A DNA stretch of 64,000 bases, taken from positions 2,162,001 through 2,226,000 of the forward strand of contig JAIGNY010000703.1 in the NCBI GenBank assembly GCA_020152595.1. The letters run 5' to 3'. The translations under genes were made by a program, and so were the position numbers. The notes below the pieces were generated by a model that saw only the letters and a program-made list of their open reading frames with translations, searched no databases and was not told the DNA's origin. Origin of the DNA: Chiridota heheva (taxonomy: Eukaryota; Echinodermata; Holothuroidea; Apodida; Chiridotidae). Positions 46,093 to 58,296 of this stretch are shown one piece after another; within the stretch, counting starts at the first letter, position 1; every line of letters starts with the position of its first letter.

Positions 46093-46932
46093 CTATTCTA
46101 AGACGGGTAATATGAACGTTGTCGACACGAAAGAGGTTGTTGATGGTGGGTTTGATCGAAATGGTGGGCTGAATGACGTGGAGCTTATTATCAATTTGAG
46201 AGTCCCATGAGGTTTGCCAGCGATCATGAACAAGGGAAGCGATAAGCGGTTTGATGTCAGAAAGGGTTTTGGGAAAAGGGGTAGGGGAGAGGTTGAGGGC
46301 ATTGCCAGGGATGCCAACATGGCTGCGTATCCAGAAGAAAAGAATACTTTTCTTGCAGAAGGTGGGCAAAAGGAGTTTCCAGAGGAGGAGGTGGTATGTG
46401 AAGTTATCCCATTTAAGATCGAGTAAACAAGTAAAAACAGCATTCGAGTCGGATAAAATGGCAAAGTGGCTGAAATAAAGTTGAGGGCGAGGAGGATGGC
46501 CTTTGCCTTGGCTGAAAAGATGGACAAGTAGTCGGGAAGTCTGCTACTGAAGGTGATGTCTTAAATGACGGCGGCAGCAGCTGTCTTGTTGCCTTTCTTG
46601 GAGCCATCAGTATAGATGGATGTGTAGTTTGAGAGTTTGTCTTTGATTTGGTTGTAGAGATTGAAGAAGAGGTTAAGGTGGGTATAGGTTTTGTGATGAG
46701 TGAAGAGGCCCAGGTGGATGGAAGGGAGAGGGGGTGGTTCAAGGAGGAAAAGTGGGCCAGGAGAAGGTGCCGAGAGTGACGGGGTTGATGCCGAGATGGA
46801 AGAGGTCTGATTTAATGCGTAAGCTAAAGGGAAGGAATAGGGTTTTAGTCCTATCAAAGAGGGTGGAGAAATTTGGGTACCTAATGAGGCTGTAAACAGG
46901 GTTCTGGGTGTTGGTGATGACTCAAAAAGCAT
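46093..46932 (-). pseudogene. Retrotransposon RNase H region and C-terminus
   Basis: SIYTDGSKKG is the first catalytic motif of RNase H (T-D-G-S). Later ILLALNF (A-E-x-x-A region), LLVYSILNG and IRSHVGIPGN (H-x-G-I-x-G-N) are present but split over three frames. RNase H after RT supports the I/Nimb-type assignment. Confidence 0.8.
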
Positions 46933-46951
46933 AGCAAAGGATAGGCTACAT

Positions 46952-47672
46952 CTAAGTATAAAGGAGGGGGTTCGTTGGCTTCAACATGAAGGCTGGTGAT
47001 TGGGAGGTCCTGTAGGCACCTAGACAAAGCATGGGGGCTTCATTTTGGATAGTGTTGATGTGGTTGAGGTCGTCCACGTAGAGGGTACGTTTGATAGTGG
47101 GGCCAAGGTTGTCCGCAATGTCATTAATGCTCAGGTTGAAGAGAATGGGAGAGAGGATGCTGCCTTGGGGGACGCCCTCTTCTTGGGGGTAGGTGTTAGA
47201 GAGGGTGTGACCAATATGTTCTTGGAACTGCCTGGGTGAGAGGAATTTTGATATGAAGATGGGGAGATGGCCTCTGAGGCTGATGGTGTAAAGTTTGCGG
47301 ATAATGCCGTATTTCAAAGTAGTGTCGAAAGCTTTCTCAAGGTCGAAAAAAAATGGCAATGAGGTGTTCCTTTTTTGCAAAGGATTCCGAGATAGCAGTG
47401 TCGAGCATAATTAACTGGTCTAGGGTATTGCAACGTTTCCGAAAGCCGCTTTGGTGAGGGAATAGGATTCTGTTGGTCTCAAGGAAGCAGTTTAGTCTCT
47501 GGTTAATGATCCTTTCCATAATTTTACAGAGACAGCAGGTGAGGGCAATGGGGCGGTAGCTAGAGGGGTCGGTACTGTCCTTCCCTGGTTTAAGGACGGG
47601 GGTGACAATAGCTGTCCTCCAGATAGGGGGAAAGGAGTGTGAGGACCAAATGTGGTGCAGGATGGTAAGCAA
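46952..47672 (-). pseudogene. Retrotransposon reverse transcriptase region
   Basis: IVTPVLKPGKDSTDPSSYRP and IALTCCLCKIMERII are RT motifs 0-1, HQSGFRKRCNTLDQL motif 2, DLEKAFDTT motif A (normally F-D-x-x-K-A-F-D), QEEGVPQGSILSPILFN motif B and LYVDDL motif C. The two frames overlap at 47337-47380, showing a frameshift just before motif A. Confidence 0.9.
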
Positions 47673-48030
47673 GGTAGTGGTGACCTTGTTGGGGAGGTGT
47701 TTCAGGAACTAGTAGGGGATGTTATCTGGGCCCTTGGAGGTGCAGCCAGCGTCGTGGATGGCTTGGTTTAATTCAGAAAGGGTGAGAGGGGCCTTGTAGC
47801 TCAAGGAGGTATCGGAGGGAATGGTGATACTCTGGGCTTCATCTCGAGCTATTCTGTTTTGAAAGCATCGGAGTAGTTGGCCGAGGACGAGATGTTGCTG
47901 AAAGAGGCGGCGAGGTGGTTAACGATGTCCTTTTTCGCGATGAGAAGGTCACCATTCCAGGAGAGATGGGAGATGGTAGACTTGCCCACCCTGCCGTCGT
48001 AGCTGTTAACCATTCTCCAAATTTTCTTAG

Positions 48031-49045
48031 TCACGGTGGTGAGAGAAGAGATAAAGTTGTTCCAAGTGTTGGTTTTACTGTCCTTGATAGTGCGCCTGAC
48101 CTTGGCAAGGCTGATGTAAAAGAGGTTGAGGTTGTGCTTGGTCGGATTAGTTTTGAAGTTCCCGAGGGTCCTTTTTCTTGTCTTGATGGCAGTTTTGCAG
48201 TCATCAGAGAACCAGGGGTTGAAGGGGGGTGATTAGGGGGTTTGGTGGTTTTGGGAATTGAGCAGGTGGCGATGTTGAATATTACTGAAGTTTGATATGG
48301 GATCTTCACCCTTGAGGAGATGGGGAGAGAGGTGTGAGTCACAGAGGGTTTCGAGAAGGGGCCAGTCAGCCTTCTCGAGGTTCCAATTGGGGGTGTGGTC
48401 AGTGGGGGTTTGGAGGTTAGAGTGTATAAGAAGAGGGTAATGGTCACTACCACAGAGATCAGCAGTGACTCTCCAGCTAAAATCAAGGAGGAGTTTGGGG
48501 GAACAGATAGACCGGTTAATACAAGTAAGGGAGCCTGAGGCAGGGTGAAGGTAGGTCGGAAAGTTAGTGTTGAGTAAGGAGAGGCTGTGCTGCCGAAAAG
48601 TATTTTCGATGAGCTTGCCTCTGGGAGTGGTAGTATTAGAGCCCCACAGAGGGTTGTGGGCATTGAATTCACCAAGAAGGATGAAGGGGGAGGGGAGCTG
48701 GGAGACGAGGTTCTTAAGGCTGGTTGGCTGAATATTGGTGTTGGGGGGGGGGGGAGATAGAAATTGCAAAGAATGAAGGCTTTGTGGAAGAAGATAGACA
48801 TACAGATGGCCTGAAGGTCGGTGTGCACACGAGGCCCTGTCGGCGTCCAATTGATGTTTATGATAGCAAGCGAAGTTGTTGAGGGAATAATGGTCAGTGG
48901 TTTTCAAGAAGATTTCTTGTAGGTAGAAGACGACCGGGTTAAAGGTGGTGGCCAGAAGGTCAATTTTTAAATTGGCCTTAAGGCTCCTTATGTTCCATTG
49001 TATAATGTTGTGAATGGCATTGCTATTGTTTATGTTGCATGCCAT
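48031..49045 (-). pseudogene. Retrotransposon endonuclease region (frameshifted)
   Basis: The frame at 48233-49045 opens with the AP-endonuclease-like N-terminus and includes LQEIFLKTTDHY (catalytic Glu) and ILLGEFNAHNPLWGSN, the G-x-F-N-x-H motif. A second frame to 48031 carries the remainder. Expected catalytic motifs are therefore visible but split by frameshift. Confidence 0.8.
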
Positions 49046-49569
49046 AAGGAGGCAGGGGGTTATCTTGAGGAAGATCTGTTAGGTCTGAGTAGGCCTATTT
49101 TTTTTCTTTGGATCTGTCCCTGTTTCTTTGGGAGCAGCTGTTTTCGAAAGTTGGATGAAAAGTATGTTCGGTAATCGAACAATCCATGTTCTCTTCCATG
49201 TCATATGTGTGGGTTTGGATGGTGGGCTGTTTGTTGATTGGTTGTTTGTTTGTTTCTTGATTGGATGATTGTTAGCCAGGTTGGCTTGAGTTTGATGTTT
49301 GATGGCATTAGGGATGTTGGGGTAGGAGATGGTGGGAGGCTTATAGGAGGAAGAAAGGTTTGGGAGAGAAGTGGTGGTGGTGGAGGTGGTTTGGGTACTG
49401 GGTGTGTTTGGGTTGTGTTGGCAATGGTGATGGGCTTAGGACTGGTTAAGAAGAGCCATGTGAGGTCTGTTTGGGTACATGAATCAGTTTTAATTGTTTA
49501 GGGAGGGGGGGGGGATCGCCGCTATAGACTTTCTTCTTTCTCTCAGCGCAAAAAGAGAAACCTGCAGTT

Positions 49570-49989
49570 CTATAAGGGTGTTTCAGCTGACATCATGAGG
49601 TCACATAATTTTGTTTACATCGCCATTTTGTCGGGTAAGAACACTGTCGTCTGCTGTACATTTATTTAAACTTACAAACCATGCATGTTGTTATATAAGA
49701 TTATTTTTGTAAGATGATTTTGCCAGAATTTTGCTGTGCCATAAGTTGCACTAATAGACTTGTGTTGTGGAATAAATTTCCAGTGAATACATAAAACTAC
49801 AGGAAAACATGGAAGTACAATTGGAAGCAAACAAAAAACTGCAATCAGTAGAATTTGCTGAACTGGTAGGAAGATTAGCATGCAGTATGTTTGTTGTACA
49901 TGTGATGTGAATAAGCTGTGTATAGACGCTTGTCCTGCAAAATGGCTGCCAGTGGAGTTACAGAGTCACGTGATAAAATCTCTCTATAG
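49570..49989 (+). mobile_element. P-element-like MITE with truncated THAP domain, copy 2
   Basis: Starts CTATAAGGGTGTTTCAGCTG and ends ATCTCTCTATAG, matching the ends of the element at 25684. The plus strand at 49714 reads ILPEFCCAISCTNRLVLWN, a THAP start in which the spacing of the first two zinc ligands is kept but the rest is lost. It is shorter than copy 1 and adjoins the retrotransposon 5' end. Confidence 0.75.
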
Positions 49990-50263
49990 GTACTGTATAT
50001 GGGAACTAACTTTTATACTACAGTAATCATTATCCTCAGAATATGTGATTTCCAATAACAAATCAAAATGTTTTTTTCCACTAAGAATAGGAACCAGAGA
50101 GAAAACATTGAGATTGGCTATCATAGGTATTATAACTTTATCTTTCAAACAAAAAGAGAGAAGAAAATGAATTAATTTGTTAAAACAATTGTAAATATTT
50201 TCCATTCATTCAACAAACTCAATAATAAGGAATTAAACAATACAACTAAACAAAGGATTTTAC

Positions 50264-50390
50264 CTTCAAATTGCAATTCTCGAAGCCCATTGTTGTTTTT
50301 GTTCACATGACTTCCACTGGAATCATTTAAGCGTGGTTCTTGAACGAATTTACTAAAGTCACTATTATTTCTGTCATCCAAAGTTCTTAT
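50264..50390 (-). CDS. Gene B exon 5
   Basis: A 127-nt exon, phase 0 in and phase 1 out, with acceptor ATTTTCAG and donor GTAAAA. It encodes IRTLDDRNNSDFSKFVQEPR and LNDSSGSHVNKNNNGLRELQ, then FE. It is an Asn/Ser-rich insertion between strands of the repeat that begins in exon 4, and it leads into the conserved helix-like G-x-L-x-x-I-N segment of exon 6. NDS and NNS are possible N-glycosylation sites. Confidence 0.8.
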
Positions 50391-51426
50391 CTGAAAATAA
50401 ATACAATTTTTAAAAGATACTTTTAAAATAAAAGCATTGGTAGTTATTAAGTTGTTTGAATACAAAAAGTTAGACTAAGGAAAGGTTTCAAGAAATTAAT
50501 ACGATTGATAGTTTATTAGGGAACTAAGTTTATTGTATGATATATAGACGATAGTGAAAGAAACTGGATTCCAAGAAAGGGATTCAAAACGTTTGTTTTC
50601 TAAAAAAATTAAAATATAAAAATATGGAAATATATCAGAATTTCCTGATTGGAAAAAACAACATAAACTAATTTGTTATTTTCTTGGAGTGAATTTATTA
50701 TTTTCACGGATGTACAATTCTTCAACATTCCATATTACAACATTGGTTTAAAAAGCTGTATACTTTTGAGAAATGTATAAAGATTTTTTCAGGAATTTAC
50801 AGATATGATGTCGCTTGCCAGACTAAAATTGAATGAATTAAGCACAAGTCTCCATTCTGGACCCTATTCAACAAGAATATCAAATTTGTGAAAGTCTCAA
50901 ACATAATTAATATAATATAATATTCTCCTTGCGATGATATTTCTAAATACGTTTATTTTTTTTTGTCAGTGACCACATAAGAGTTTATTTAATTTTTTTC
51001 AATCAATGTGTTGCAATGTCTCAACAACATAAGAAAGTTTTTCAATAACACATATGGATGTACATATTTGTACTTTTCTATCTTACACAAACAAGGCTAC
51101 CACAAACTCAGGTAAACCCTGTGCATGTTGGAATTTCCCCCAACCCCACCTTCACAGAATTTTTTGTTTTTGTTTTTTGTGGCAATTTGAAATTAACACC
51201 AGCCGCAACTTAGACCAAATATTTCTGATCATGTTTTTGTAGCGTGTCAAAAACTCACGACACTAACATCGTGCACATTGTAATAAAGCATGTTTTACGA
51301 CCTTCATTTGTTTGACCTCTGCAACCCTATGCATTTTTTTCTTCCCTCTCCCTCCCCCCCTCACCCCACCCCACCCCCCCCTCCTCCACAAAAAAAAAAC
51401 CCACACAAACTAAAAATTGTACTTAC
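50391..51426. other. Intron between gene B exons 4 and 5
   Basis: AT-rich, with a C-rich tract at 51345-51390 (polypyrimidine/CCCCACC). No feature recognised. Confidence 0.45.
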
Positions 51427-51736
51427 AAGAGGTAAAAACACCAAGTCATTTCTTCTTGGCTGCTTGGTCCATAGGGTACCCCCGTGGTCCAGGGTCAGCG
51501 TGGCATGGTACGTTCCCTCATTGCTATCTGGGTCTCTGATCGCCATTCCCGAGAAGCGGTATGCTTGACCTTCTTCTGTTTGTACTCTGAATGCAGGGGC
51601 AGTTTGTGTCTCTCCAGGAGGATTCACTCTGATGTGTATTGTTTTTGTAGATTTTAGGATGTGACCCTGACGTGGGATTGATTTTGAATGGAACACTGCA
51701 TGGACGTCAAAGCAGTGTTCAGTGGGGGAGGCAGCT
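51427..51736 (-). CDS. Gene B exon 4: cadherin-like repeat
   Basis: A 310-nt exon from CTGTTCCTAG to GTAAGT, phase 2 in and phase 0 out. It encodes AASPTEHCFDVHAVFHSKSI and closes one domain with KTIHIRVNPPGE. The next domain opens with AFRVQTEEGQAYRFSGMAIR, DPDSNEGTYHATLTLDHGGT and LW. The 'F-x-G-hydrophobic-x-x-x-DPD' and 'G-x-Y-x-x-T-L' pattern is the start of a VCBS/Tandem-95 repeat and includes Asp residues that could bind calcium. The 5' neighbour is a tRNA-derived SINE (51786-52078). Confidence 0.85.
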
Positions 51737-51785
51737 CTAGGAACAGAACAAAAGGTTGGACAATTTATAAAGCGGACTGAGTCTA

Positions 51786-52078
51786 CTAACTGTGGTGTAG
51801 CGGTTATCATACCTGTCTACAGACCACGAGGCCCTGGGTTCAAGCCTGGGTAGGGTAGACACGCCAGTGCACCACAACTGGTTATCAAAGGCCGTAGACA
51901 TTGACTTGGTTGTCAATGTTATGTCTGTCCGTACATCATACCTGTGTTCTCGTCCGGGTCGTATTAAGCGTTTCGTGATAGCAGTGTTACTATCATAACC
52001 GAATACGCAGGCGACAACCCCGTCATTGTAATTGTGTGTTCACTCGTCGTCGTCGTAAAGCAGACTGCAGTGTTTAGG
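51786..52078 (+). mobile_element. SINE S3, tRNA-derived
   Basis: The head GTGGTGTAGCGGTTATCATA (A-box) and CCCTGGGTTCAAGCCTGGGT (B-box), 40 bp apart, is tRNA-like with one T-stem mismatch. A body of about 220 bp ends near TCGTCGTCGTCGTAAAGC. Only one copy is seen in the window, so SINE status is inferred from structure. Confidence 0.65.
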
Positions 52079-52107
52079 TTGTGTGACTGTGTGACACACT
52101 ACATGAT

Positions 52108-52240
52108 TAAAGAGGGAATCTCGTCTCAAGATAATTGCTTGATCCGCCACCAATCAATCTGATACATACTAGTGACGTCACTTCGGCGGCGGTAATTGAT
52201 TGACTTGTCGGTGAGTGTGGAATTATTTGGACCAATCAGA
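52108..52240. repeat. Interspersed repeat family G, copy 2
   Basis: AGAGGGAATCTCGTCTCAAG, GGTAATTGATTGACTTGTCG and GGACCAATCAGAAACA match 19071-19215 with substitutions. Confidence 0.6.
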
Positions 52241-52584
52241 AACATTGGCCTTTAAATAACTAATATTCAGGAAATTGTAGGACTATGAAACTCCTCTCTT
52301 TTAAATGATTTTGTATTGTCGTAAGATTTGACATATTACTATTGAAGGTACATATTACAACATGAAAGTGCTCATCACATGACTAAAGCACTCACCACAT
52401 GACTTAAGAATACACTCATCACACTTGTCACATAAAAGTAAGATCTGGCCTGGCATACCTGCCTTTTTTTTCTCAAATGCATCCAACCACTTGTCAGTAT
52501 GGGGCAGGAGGAAGAGTGAAAATTCCTTATGCTCGTCTATACCAAACTCTTATAGCGTGATGACATTCGTTTGGTTTAAGACTA

Positions 52585-53940
52585 TAGTGCAAGGAAAGTG
52601 TAAATAGTGTAAGATTAGTACAAAGATAGTGTAAGATGGGTGCAAGGATAGTGTAAGACTAGTGTAAGACGGGTGCAAGGATAGTATAAGACGGGTGCAA
52701 GGATAGTATGAGATGGGTGCAAGGATAGTGTATGACGGGTGCAAGGATAGTGTAAGACTAGTGCAAGAATAGTGCAAAACGGGTGCAAGGATAGTGTAAG
52801 ACTAGTGCAAGGATTGTGTAAGACGGGTGCAAGGATAGTGTATGACTAGTGCAAGGATAGTGTAAGACTAGTGCAAGGATTGTGTAAGACTAGTGCAAGG
52901 ATAGTGTAAGACGGGTGCAAGGATAGTGTATGACGGGTGCAAGGATTGTGTAAGACGGGTGCAAGGATAGTGTAAGACGGGTGCAAGGATAGTGTAAGAC
53001 TAGTGCAAGGATTGTGTAAGACGAGTGCAAGGATAGTGTAAGACGAGTGCAAGGATAGTATAATACGGGTGCAATGATAGTATAAGACGGGTGCAAGGAT
53101 AGTATAAGATGGGTGCAAGGATAGTGTATGACGGGTGCAAGGATTGTGTAAGACGGGTGCAAGGATTGTGTAAGACGGGTGCAAGGATAGTGTAAGATTA
53201 GTGCAAGGATAGTGTAAGACGAGTGCAAGGATAGTGTAAGACTAGTGCAAGGATAGTGTAAGACTAGTGCAAGGATAGTGTAAGACTAGTGCAAGGATAG
53301 TGTAAGAGTGCAAGGATAGTGTAAGACGGGTGCAAGGATAGTGTAAGACTAGTGCAAGGATAGTGTAAGACGGGTGCAAGGATAGTGTAAGACTAGTGCA
53401 AGGATAGTGTAAGACTAGTGCAAGGATAGTGTAAGACTAGTGCAAGGATTGTGTAAGACGAGTGCAAGGATAGTGTAAGACTAGTGCAAGGATAGTGTAA
53501 GACTAGTGCAAGGATTGTGTAAGACGAGTGCAAGGATAGTGTAAGACTAGTGCAAGGATAGTGTAAGACTAGTGCAAGGATAGTGTAAGACTAGTGCAAG
53601 GATAGTGTAAGACGAGTGCAAGGATAGTGTAAGACGAGTGCAAGGATAGTGTAAGACGAGTGCAAGGATTGTGTAAGACGGGTGTAAGGATAGTGTAAGA
53701 TTAGTGCAAGGATAGTGTAAGACGAGTGCAAGGATAGTGTAAGACTAGTGCAAGGATAGTGTAAGACGGGTGCAATGATAATGTAAGACCGGTGCAAGGA
53801 TAGTGTAAGACTAGTGCAAGGATTGTGTAAGACTAGTGCAAGGATAGTGTAAGACTAGTGCAAGGATAGTGTAAGACGAGTGCAAGGATAGTGTAAGACG
53901 AGTGCAAGGATAGTGTAAGACTAGTGAAAGGATTGTATAA
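52585..53940. repeat. 22-bp minisatellite, about 61 copies
   Basis: The unit is GTGCAAGGATAGTGTAAGAC plus TA, GG or GA; the last two bases and AGT/TGT in the middle define variants. Frames of about 112 codons on the minus strand (YTILAPVLHNPCTRLTLSLH) are repeat products. It lies in the gene B intron between exons 3 and 4. Confidence 0.95.
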
Positions 53941-53944
53941 TTGT

Positions 53945-54560
53945 AATTTCAATTAAGATAGTGCCTTACAATATTCTTAGATAATCCTTGCATGCCATCA
54001 AATTATAATTTGACCCTTGAATCTTGCATTAAACTGCCCATGCATGCACATAATCAAAGAATAGTTTCTTGCCCAAAAAATGTAGTCTTAATAACAATAT
54101 TCTTATATTATCCTTGCATAAGATTTTTACTAAGATCTTTGCATAAATCTTGCATATTTATATACATGCTTTTTTGCATTTTTGCATAATTCTTACATGT
54201 GACTTAAAACAAAAATTGAAGTCTTGCCAATTGCCATGTCTTACATTATTCTTACATGAAACTGACGTCATCCTTGCAAGCAAAAAAAAGATCTAACGAA
54301 ATTGTGTCTTACAAGATTTTTACATCATTTTTACATAAACCTTGCATGTCTTACATGATCCTTACATCCTTGCATAAATCTTGTATTTCAAATTACTATG
54401 GGATATTCTTGATTTAGTTTTGACTTAAATTCAACGTAAGCATAATCCTTACATTTGTTCTTGCATTTTCCTTGCATATTTCTTACATATTTTCTTACAT
54501 GCATCAATCCTTACATAATCCTTACACTCAGTTTGCTATGGGTACGCACCATATGCACGC
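53945..54560. repeat. Decayed region rich in CTTGCAT and CTTACAT words
   Basis: More than thirty copies of CTTGCAT, CTTACAT and CTTACA occur at irregular spacing (AATCCTTGCATGCC, TATCCTTGCATAAG, ATCCTTACATCCTTGCATAA). These resemble the reverse complement of the neighbouring unit (TGTAAG, GCAAGG), as if an old inverted or ancestral array were degenerating. Confidence 0.55.
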
Positions 54561-54842
54561 AATCTTCCATTTTTGCAAATGTTTCTTCAACAATCCTGTT
54601 TTTTCTGCACATACCACAAGGGAACTAATTATAATGGGGTTCTTCTCACCTCTCTTTTTCAGAAAATCCATTATAGCCATGGACCCTCCATCTTTTAAAT
54701 GCTGACGTACCACAACACTTGTCTATTATGAAAATCTGTTTAACATCTAAACCTCAATTATTTTCTATATTCTCAAATCAAAACTTTAATTCAAAATTTG
54801 CGGTTTGTTTGATGACAATACACAGACATTTGAATAAAATAC
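54561..54842. other. Intron, nothing recognised
   Basis: Unique AT-rich sequence just 3' of gene B exon 3. Confidence 0.4.
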
Positions 54843-54963
54843 CTTAGAATCAAGTTTTTGGCTAGCTTTGGTGTAAGTGCCTGGAGATAATCTGTGTCCA
54901 ATACCTCGTTACCATGGGAGATGACCCAACCATCAGGTAAAGAGACGTGGCAACGACAGGAAC
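54843..54963 (-). CDS. Gene B exon 3
   Basis: A 121-nt exon with acceptor TTTTTTCCCTGCAG and donor GTATTT. The reading frame imposed by exon 2 gives SCRCHVSLPDGWVISHGNEV and LDTDYLQALTPKLAKNLIL without a stop. The CRC pair probably bonds with cysteines at the end of exon 2. It resembles the middle strands of a cadherin-like repeat but is too divergent to align by eye. It has no initiating Met in frame and is found only through splice phase. Confidence 0.75.
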
Positions 54964-55594
54964 CTGCAGGGAAAAAAGTGAAATTAACAATTTATCAAAT
55001 ATCTTCCTTAGCTTAAACAGCTCACCCCTGTAACCAATAACAATTTTAAGGAGATATACAGTCTGACATAATCCCTATTTCATATAATAGAATTTTAAAT
55101 ATAAGTCTTCCAACAAAGTTTCATACCTTCCAAAGCATTCTAACACATTTTGATTAATTATCAAAATTTTAATGCTACTATAGGAGCTGTCATTTTTATT
55201 TTAAGGAAATGATGTCATCAGCCTAGCAGGATTTTGGAATGCCTTATATTTCATTATAATCTACCTCAAGTTTTCTAGCTTATGAAATATTGTTTTCCTT
55301 TTGGTAAAAAAAAATGAGCTATCAAATTTTGTATCACATCATTTTGGAATAAAAACTTTAATACAATTTATAAATAAATACATTATCTTATGTCCCTGCT
55401 GGGGAAATTGTGTCATCACACACACGATTTCAATACAGAATCAAACAAAATGGCAGCCGCCATGCGCTTACTTCAAACATGAGTAACTTGAGATAGGAAT
55501 AAGATTTTGACTTGCTGTTTTTGGTTGTTGGTTAAGAGTTTCATCCTCTATTATATGCAATAAAGGAATGTATCAGACTGCATGTCTTACTTAA

Positions 55595-56577
55595 CCCTTA
55601 AAGGCCCAGCTTGATGTTGGAAGATTGCATGTTTTGCATTGTTTTTTCAAGGTCTTTTGAGACATATTTCTCTTGAAATGTTAGTCACAATCATAAATTG
55701 TTTGAAAGCTAAGACTGTTCTTTTCATTTATGTAAAAAGAAAATTGCATATTCTATGCAAATTTATGCAAATGAGGTTAGCAAAGTAGTATGCTGCTATT
55801 ACAAAATTAATTTTTGAAGGCATTTTTTAATTTCTTATAAAGTAAGCTTTCACATGATACCAAACATGAATTTTTAGAGCTAAGAATCATTTTGTTAATG
55901 AATTGTTGTCATTTTTGCTCATAGCGGATAAATTCCGCATTGGTTTTACTAATTAACACTAGCCTATCCTAACACAGTGAACATATGGGCCCACGTTTAC
56001 CATATAACTGAAGTGTGACAAACTGCCCATTTGTGTGCAAATTGTAATAAATTGGTGGAGCTATGCAGCAAACTATATGTCATTTGATAGAACATCCTCT
56101 GCTCTTTCATTTATTACACTGACAATGTAAATTGTACATTCCGAAGAAAAGTTATGATTTTTGGAAAATAAAAGTGTACAAATTGGTCAAAAATGTGCAT
56201 ATTTTGAACAAAACCAGCCATAATTTCAAATTTCAGACATAATTTCAATCAGAATTAGAAAGATTGATCTTTCTAAAATTCTATCAGAAAATTTGAAGCT
56301 GATAGGTGATTTCTAAGTATCTTTCTAAATACTTTCAAATTGTTTCAAATTTTGCACATTTCTAAACAATTTTGAAAAATCCTTCATGTTTAGACAAAAT
56401 TTATAAAAATTCTTAATACATAGACCTACTAACAAAATGCCATATTTGGAGAGAGCAGAGCAAGCTCTTTTAAATGATACTTAAATCATCCCTGTGAGAA
56501 TTTGTATGTTCCAAAACTATTTTTGGGAAAACTGTCCAGTCAAATCGAACTACCAGTTCGGTTTGGGCCTTTAAGGG
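55595..56577. mobile_element. piggyBac-like element T2, TTAA-flanked, non-coding
   Basis: TTAA at 55591-55594 and 56578-56581 flank a 983-bp element. Ends are inverted: CCCTTAAAGGCCCAGC against the right end GGGCCTTTAAGGG. The interior is AT-rich with no transposase. The right terminus is then repeated three times in the 68-bp array at 56553-56756. Confidence 0.8.
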
Positions 56578-56756
56578 TTAAGAGTTCAATAAGCTGAACG
56601 AGCCTCCACAGGCACCCCCACCAGTTCGGTTTGGGCCTTTAAGGGTTAAGAGTTCAATAAGCTGAACGAGCCTCCACAGGCACCCCCACCAGTTCGGTTT
56701 GGGCCTTTAAGGGTTAAGAGTTCAATAAGCTGAACGAGCCTCCACAGGCACCCCCT
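56553..56756. repeat. 68-bp triplication spanning a transposon terminus
   Basis: Three units of 68 bp (starts at 56553, 56621 and 56689), virtually identical, each containing CCAGTTCGGTTTGGGCCTTT, AAGGGTTAAGAGTTCAATAA and GCTGAACGAGCCTCCACAGG. The unit spans the right end of element T2, its TTAA and 40 bp of flanking DNA, so the triplication came after insertion. Confidence 0.95.
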
Positions 56757-56892
56757 TCTTCTTGCCTAGATTACCCATGTTTTCAATATCAAAAAAAAAA
56801 ATTGATGTAGGGGGCAGGGTGATTCGGCTGAAGAAACAAATTAGTGGGTATAGTTTCAATCATAGAGCCCAAAGCTGTTCATTGGTATTGCC

Positions 56893-57660
<768 letters not shown>

Positions 57661-57679
57661 TAAAGCAAAATTTTCTTAG

Positions 57680-58040
57680 GAGAAATGGTTCGTCAATCAT
57701 TCACAATTAAAGCACACATCACCTCAAGGCATATGATACACAGTTATTTTATCACCAGTTTGCAAACAAATTTCGCCCACTAAGACACCTAACACGGATG
57801 AGTGATTTCAATCACAAAAGTGCCTTGATTACTTAACACTGGCTTTCTCTAATCTTATACACACAAATAGCCTTGGACTACTTGGCTGTGGTGTGCATGG
57901 GAATGGCAGATAAACAATTATTGTTTGGAGTAGAACTACAATACACTGAACAGGAAGTCAGGTTGGTAATTGCCATACCTGAGTTTTCAGGATTAATTTA
58001 GGTGTCGGGTGCGGGTAGGCTTAAAGAGAAATTATTCGGC
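57680..58040. repeat. Interspersed repeat family D, copy 2
   Basis: AGAAATGGTTCGTCAATCAT, CACCTAACACGGATGAGTGA, ATTGCCATACCTGAGTTTTC and GGTGTCGGGTGCGGGTAGGC are shared with 59795-60105 and inverted at 30195-30565. Confidence 0.8.
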
Positions 58041-58296
58041 ATGATAAGATATCATCATGTACCAATTTGTCTCTTTAAGAGTCTATTACCATATAAACAA
58101 CAATGAGAATTTATGGGATATTCCTTTAAAGGATAATTTCAGTGGTTAAGCATGTCCATCTTACCTGAGATTTCAAAATGCCTTAAATTGGTCAATCTTT
58201 ACCAGATTCTGATGAAATTCTTTGCTCCTATCATAGGTTTCAATTGATTTTAAATCAATTTAGCTTAAGTTTCCTATATACACATTTATACAACTT

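Larger units (their letters stand above)
45650..49510 (-). mobile_element. Non-LTR retrotransposon, EN-RT-RNase H type, decayed
   Basis: Read on the minus strand, an endonuclease start (IIQWNIRSLKANL, 48233-49045, continuing in another frame to 48031) is followed by reverse transcriptase. Its motifs include SSYRPIALTCCLCKIMERII (47337-47672), EGVPQGSILSPILFN and YVDDL (46952-47380). RNase H follows with YTSIYTDGSKKGNKTAA (46561-46932), then HVGIPGN. The 3' tail reaches GCTTGTTTGATGAGGGC at about 45660. EN-RT-RNase H order fits the I/Nimb group. Several frameshifts and stops make it defective. It lies in a gene B intron in the same orientation. Confidence 0.92.

Noticed and set aside
46214..48232. 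Plus-strand frames of 60-105 codons within 46-48.2 kb
   Set aside because: They are antisense shadows of the retrotransposon RT and RNase H.
51790..51860. Possible tRNA gene on the plus strand
   Set aside because: The T-stem has a mismatch and no convincing acceptor stem closes; a SINE-like body follows.
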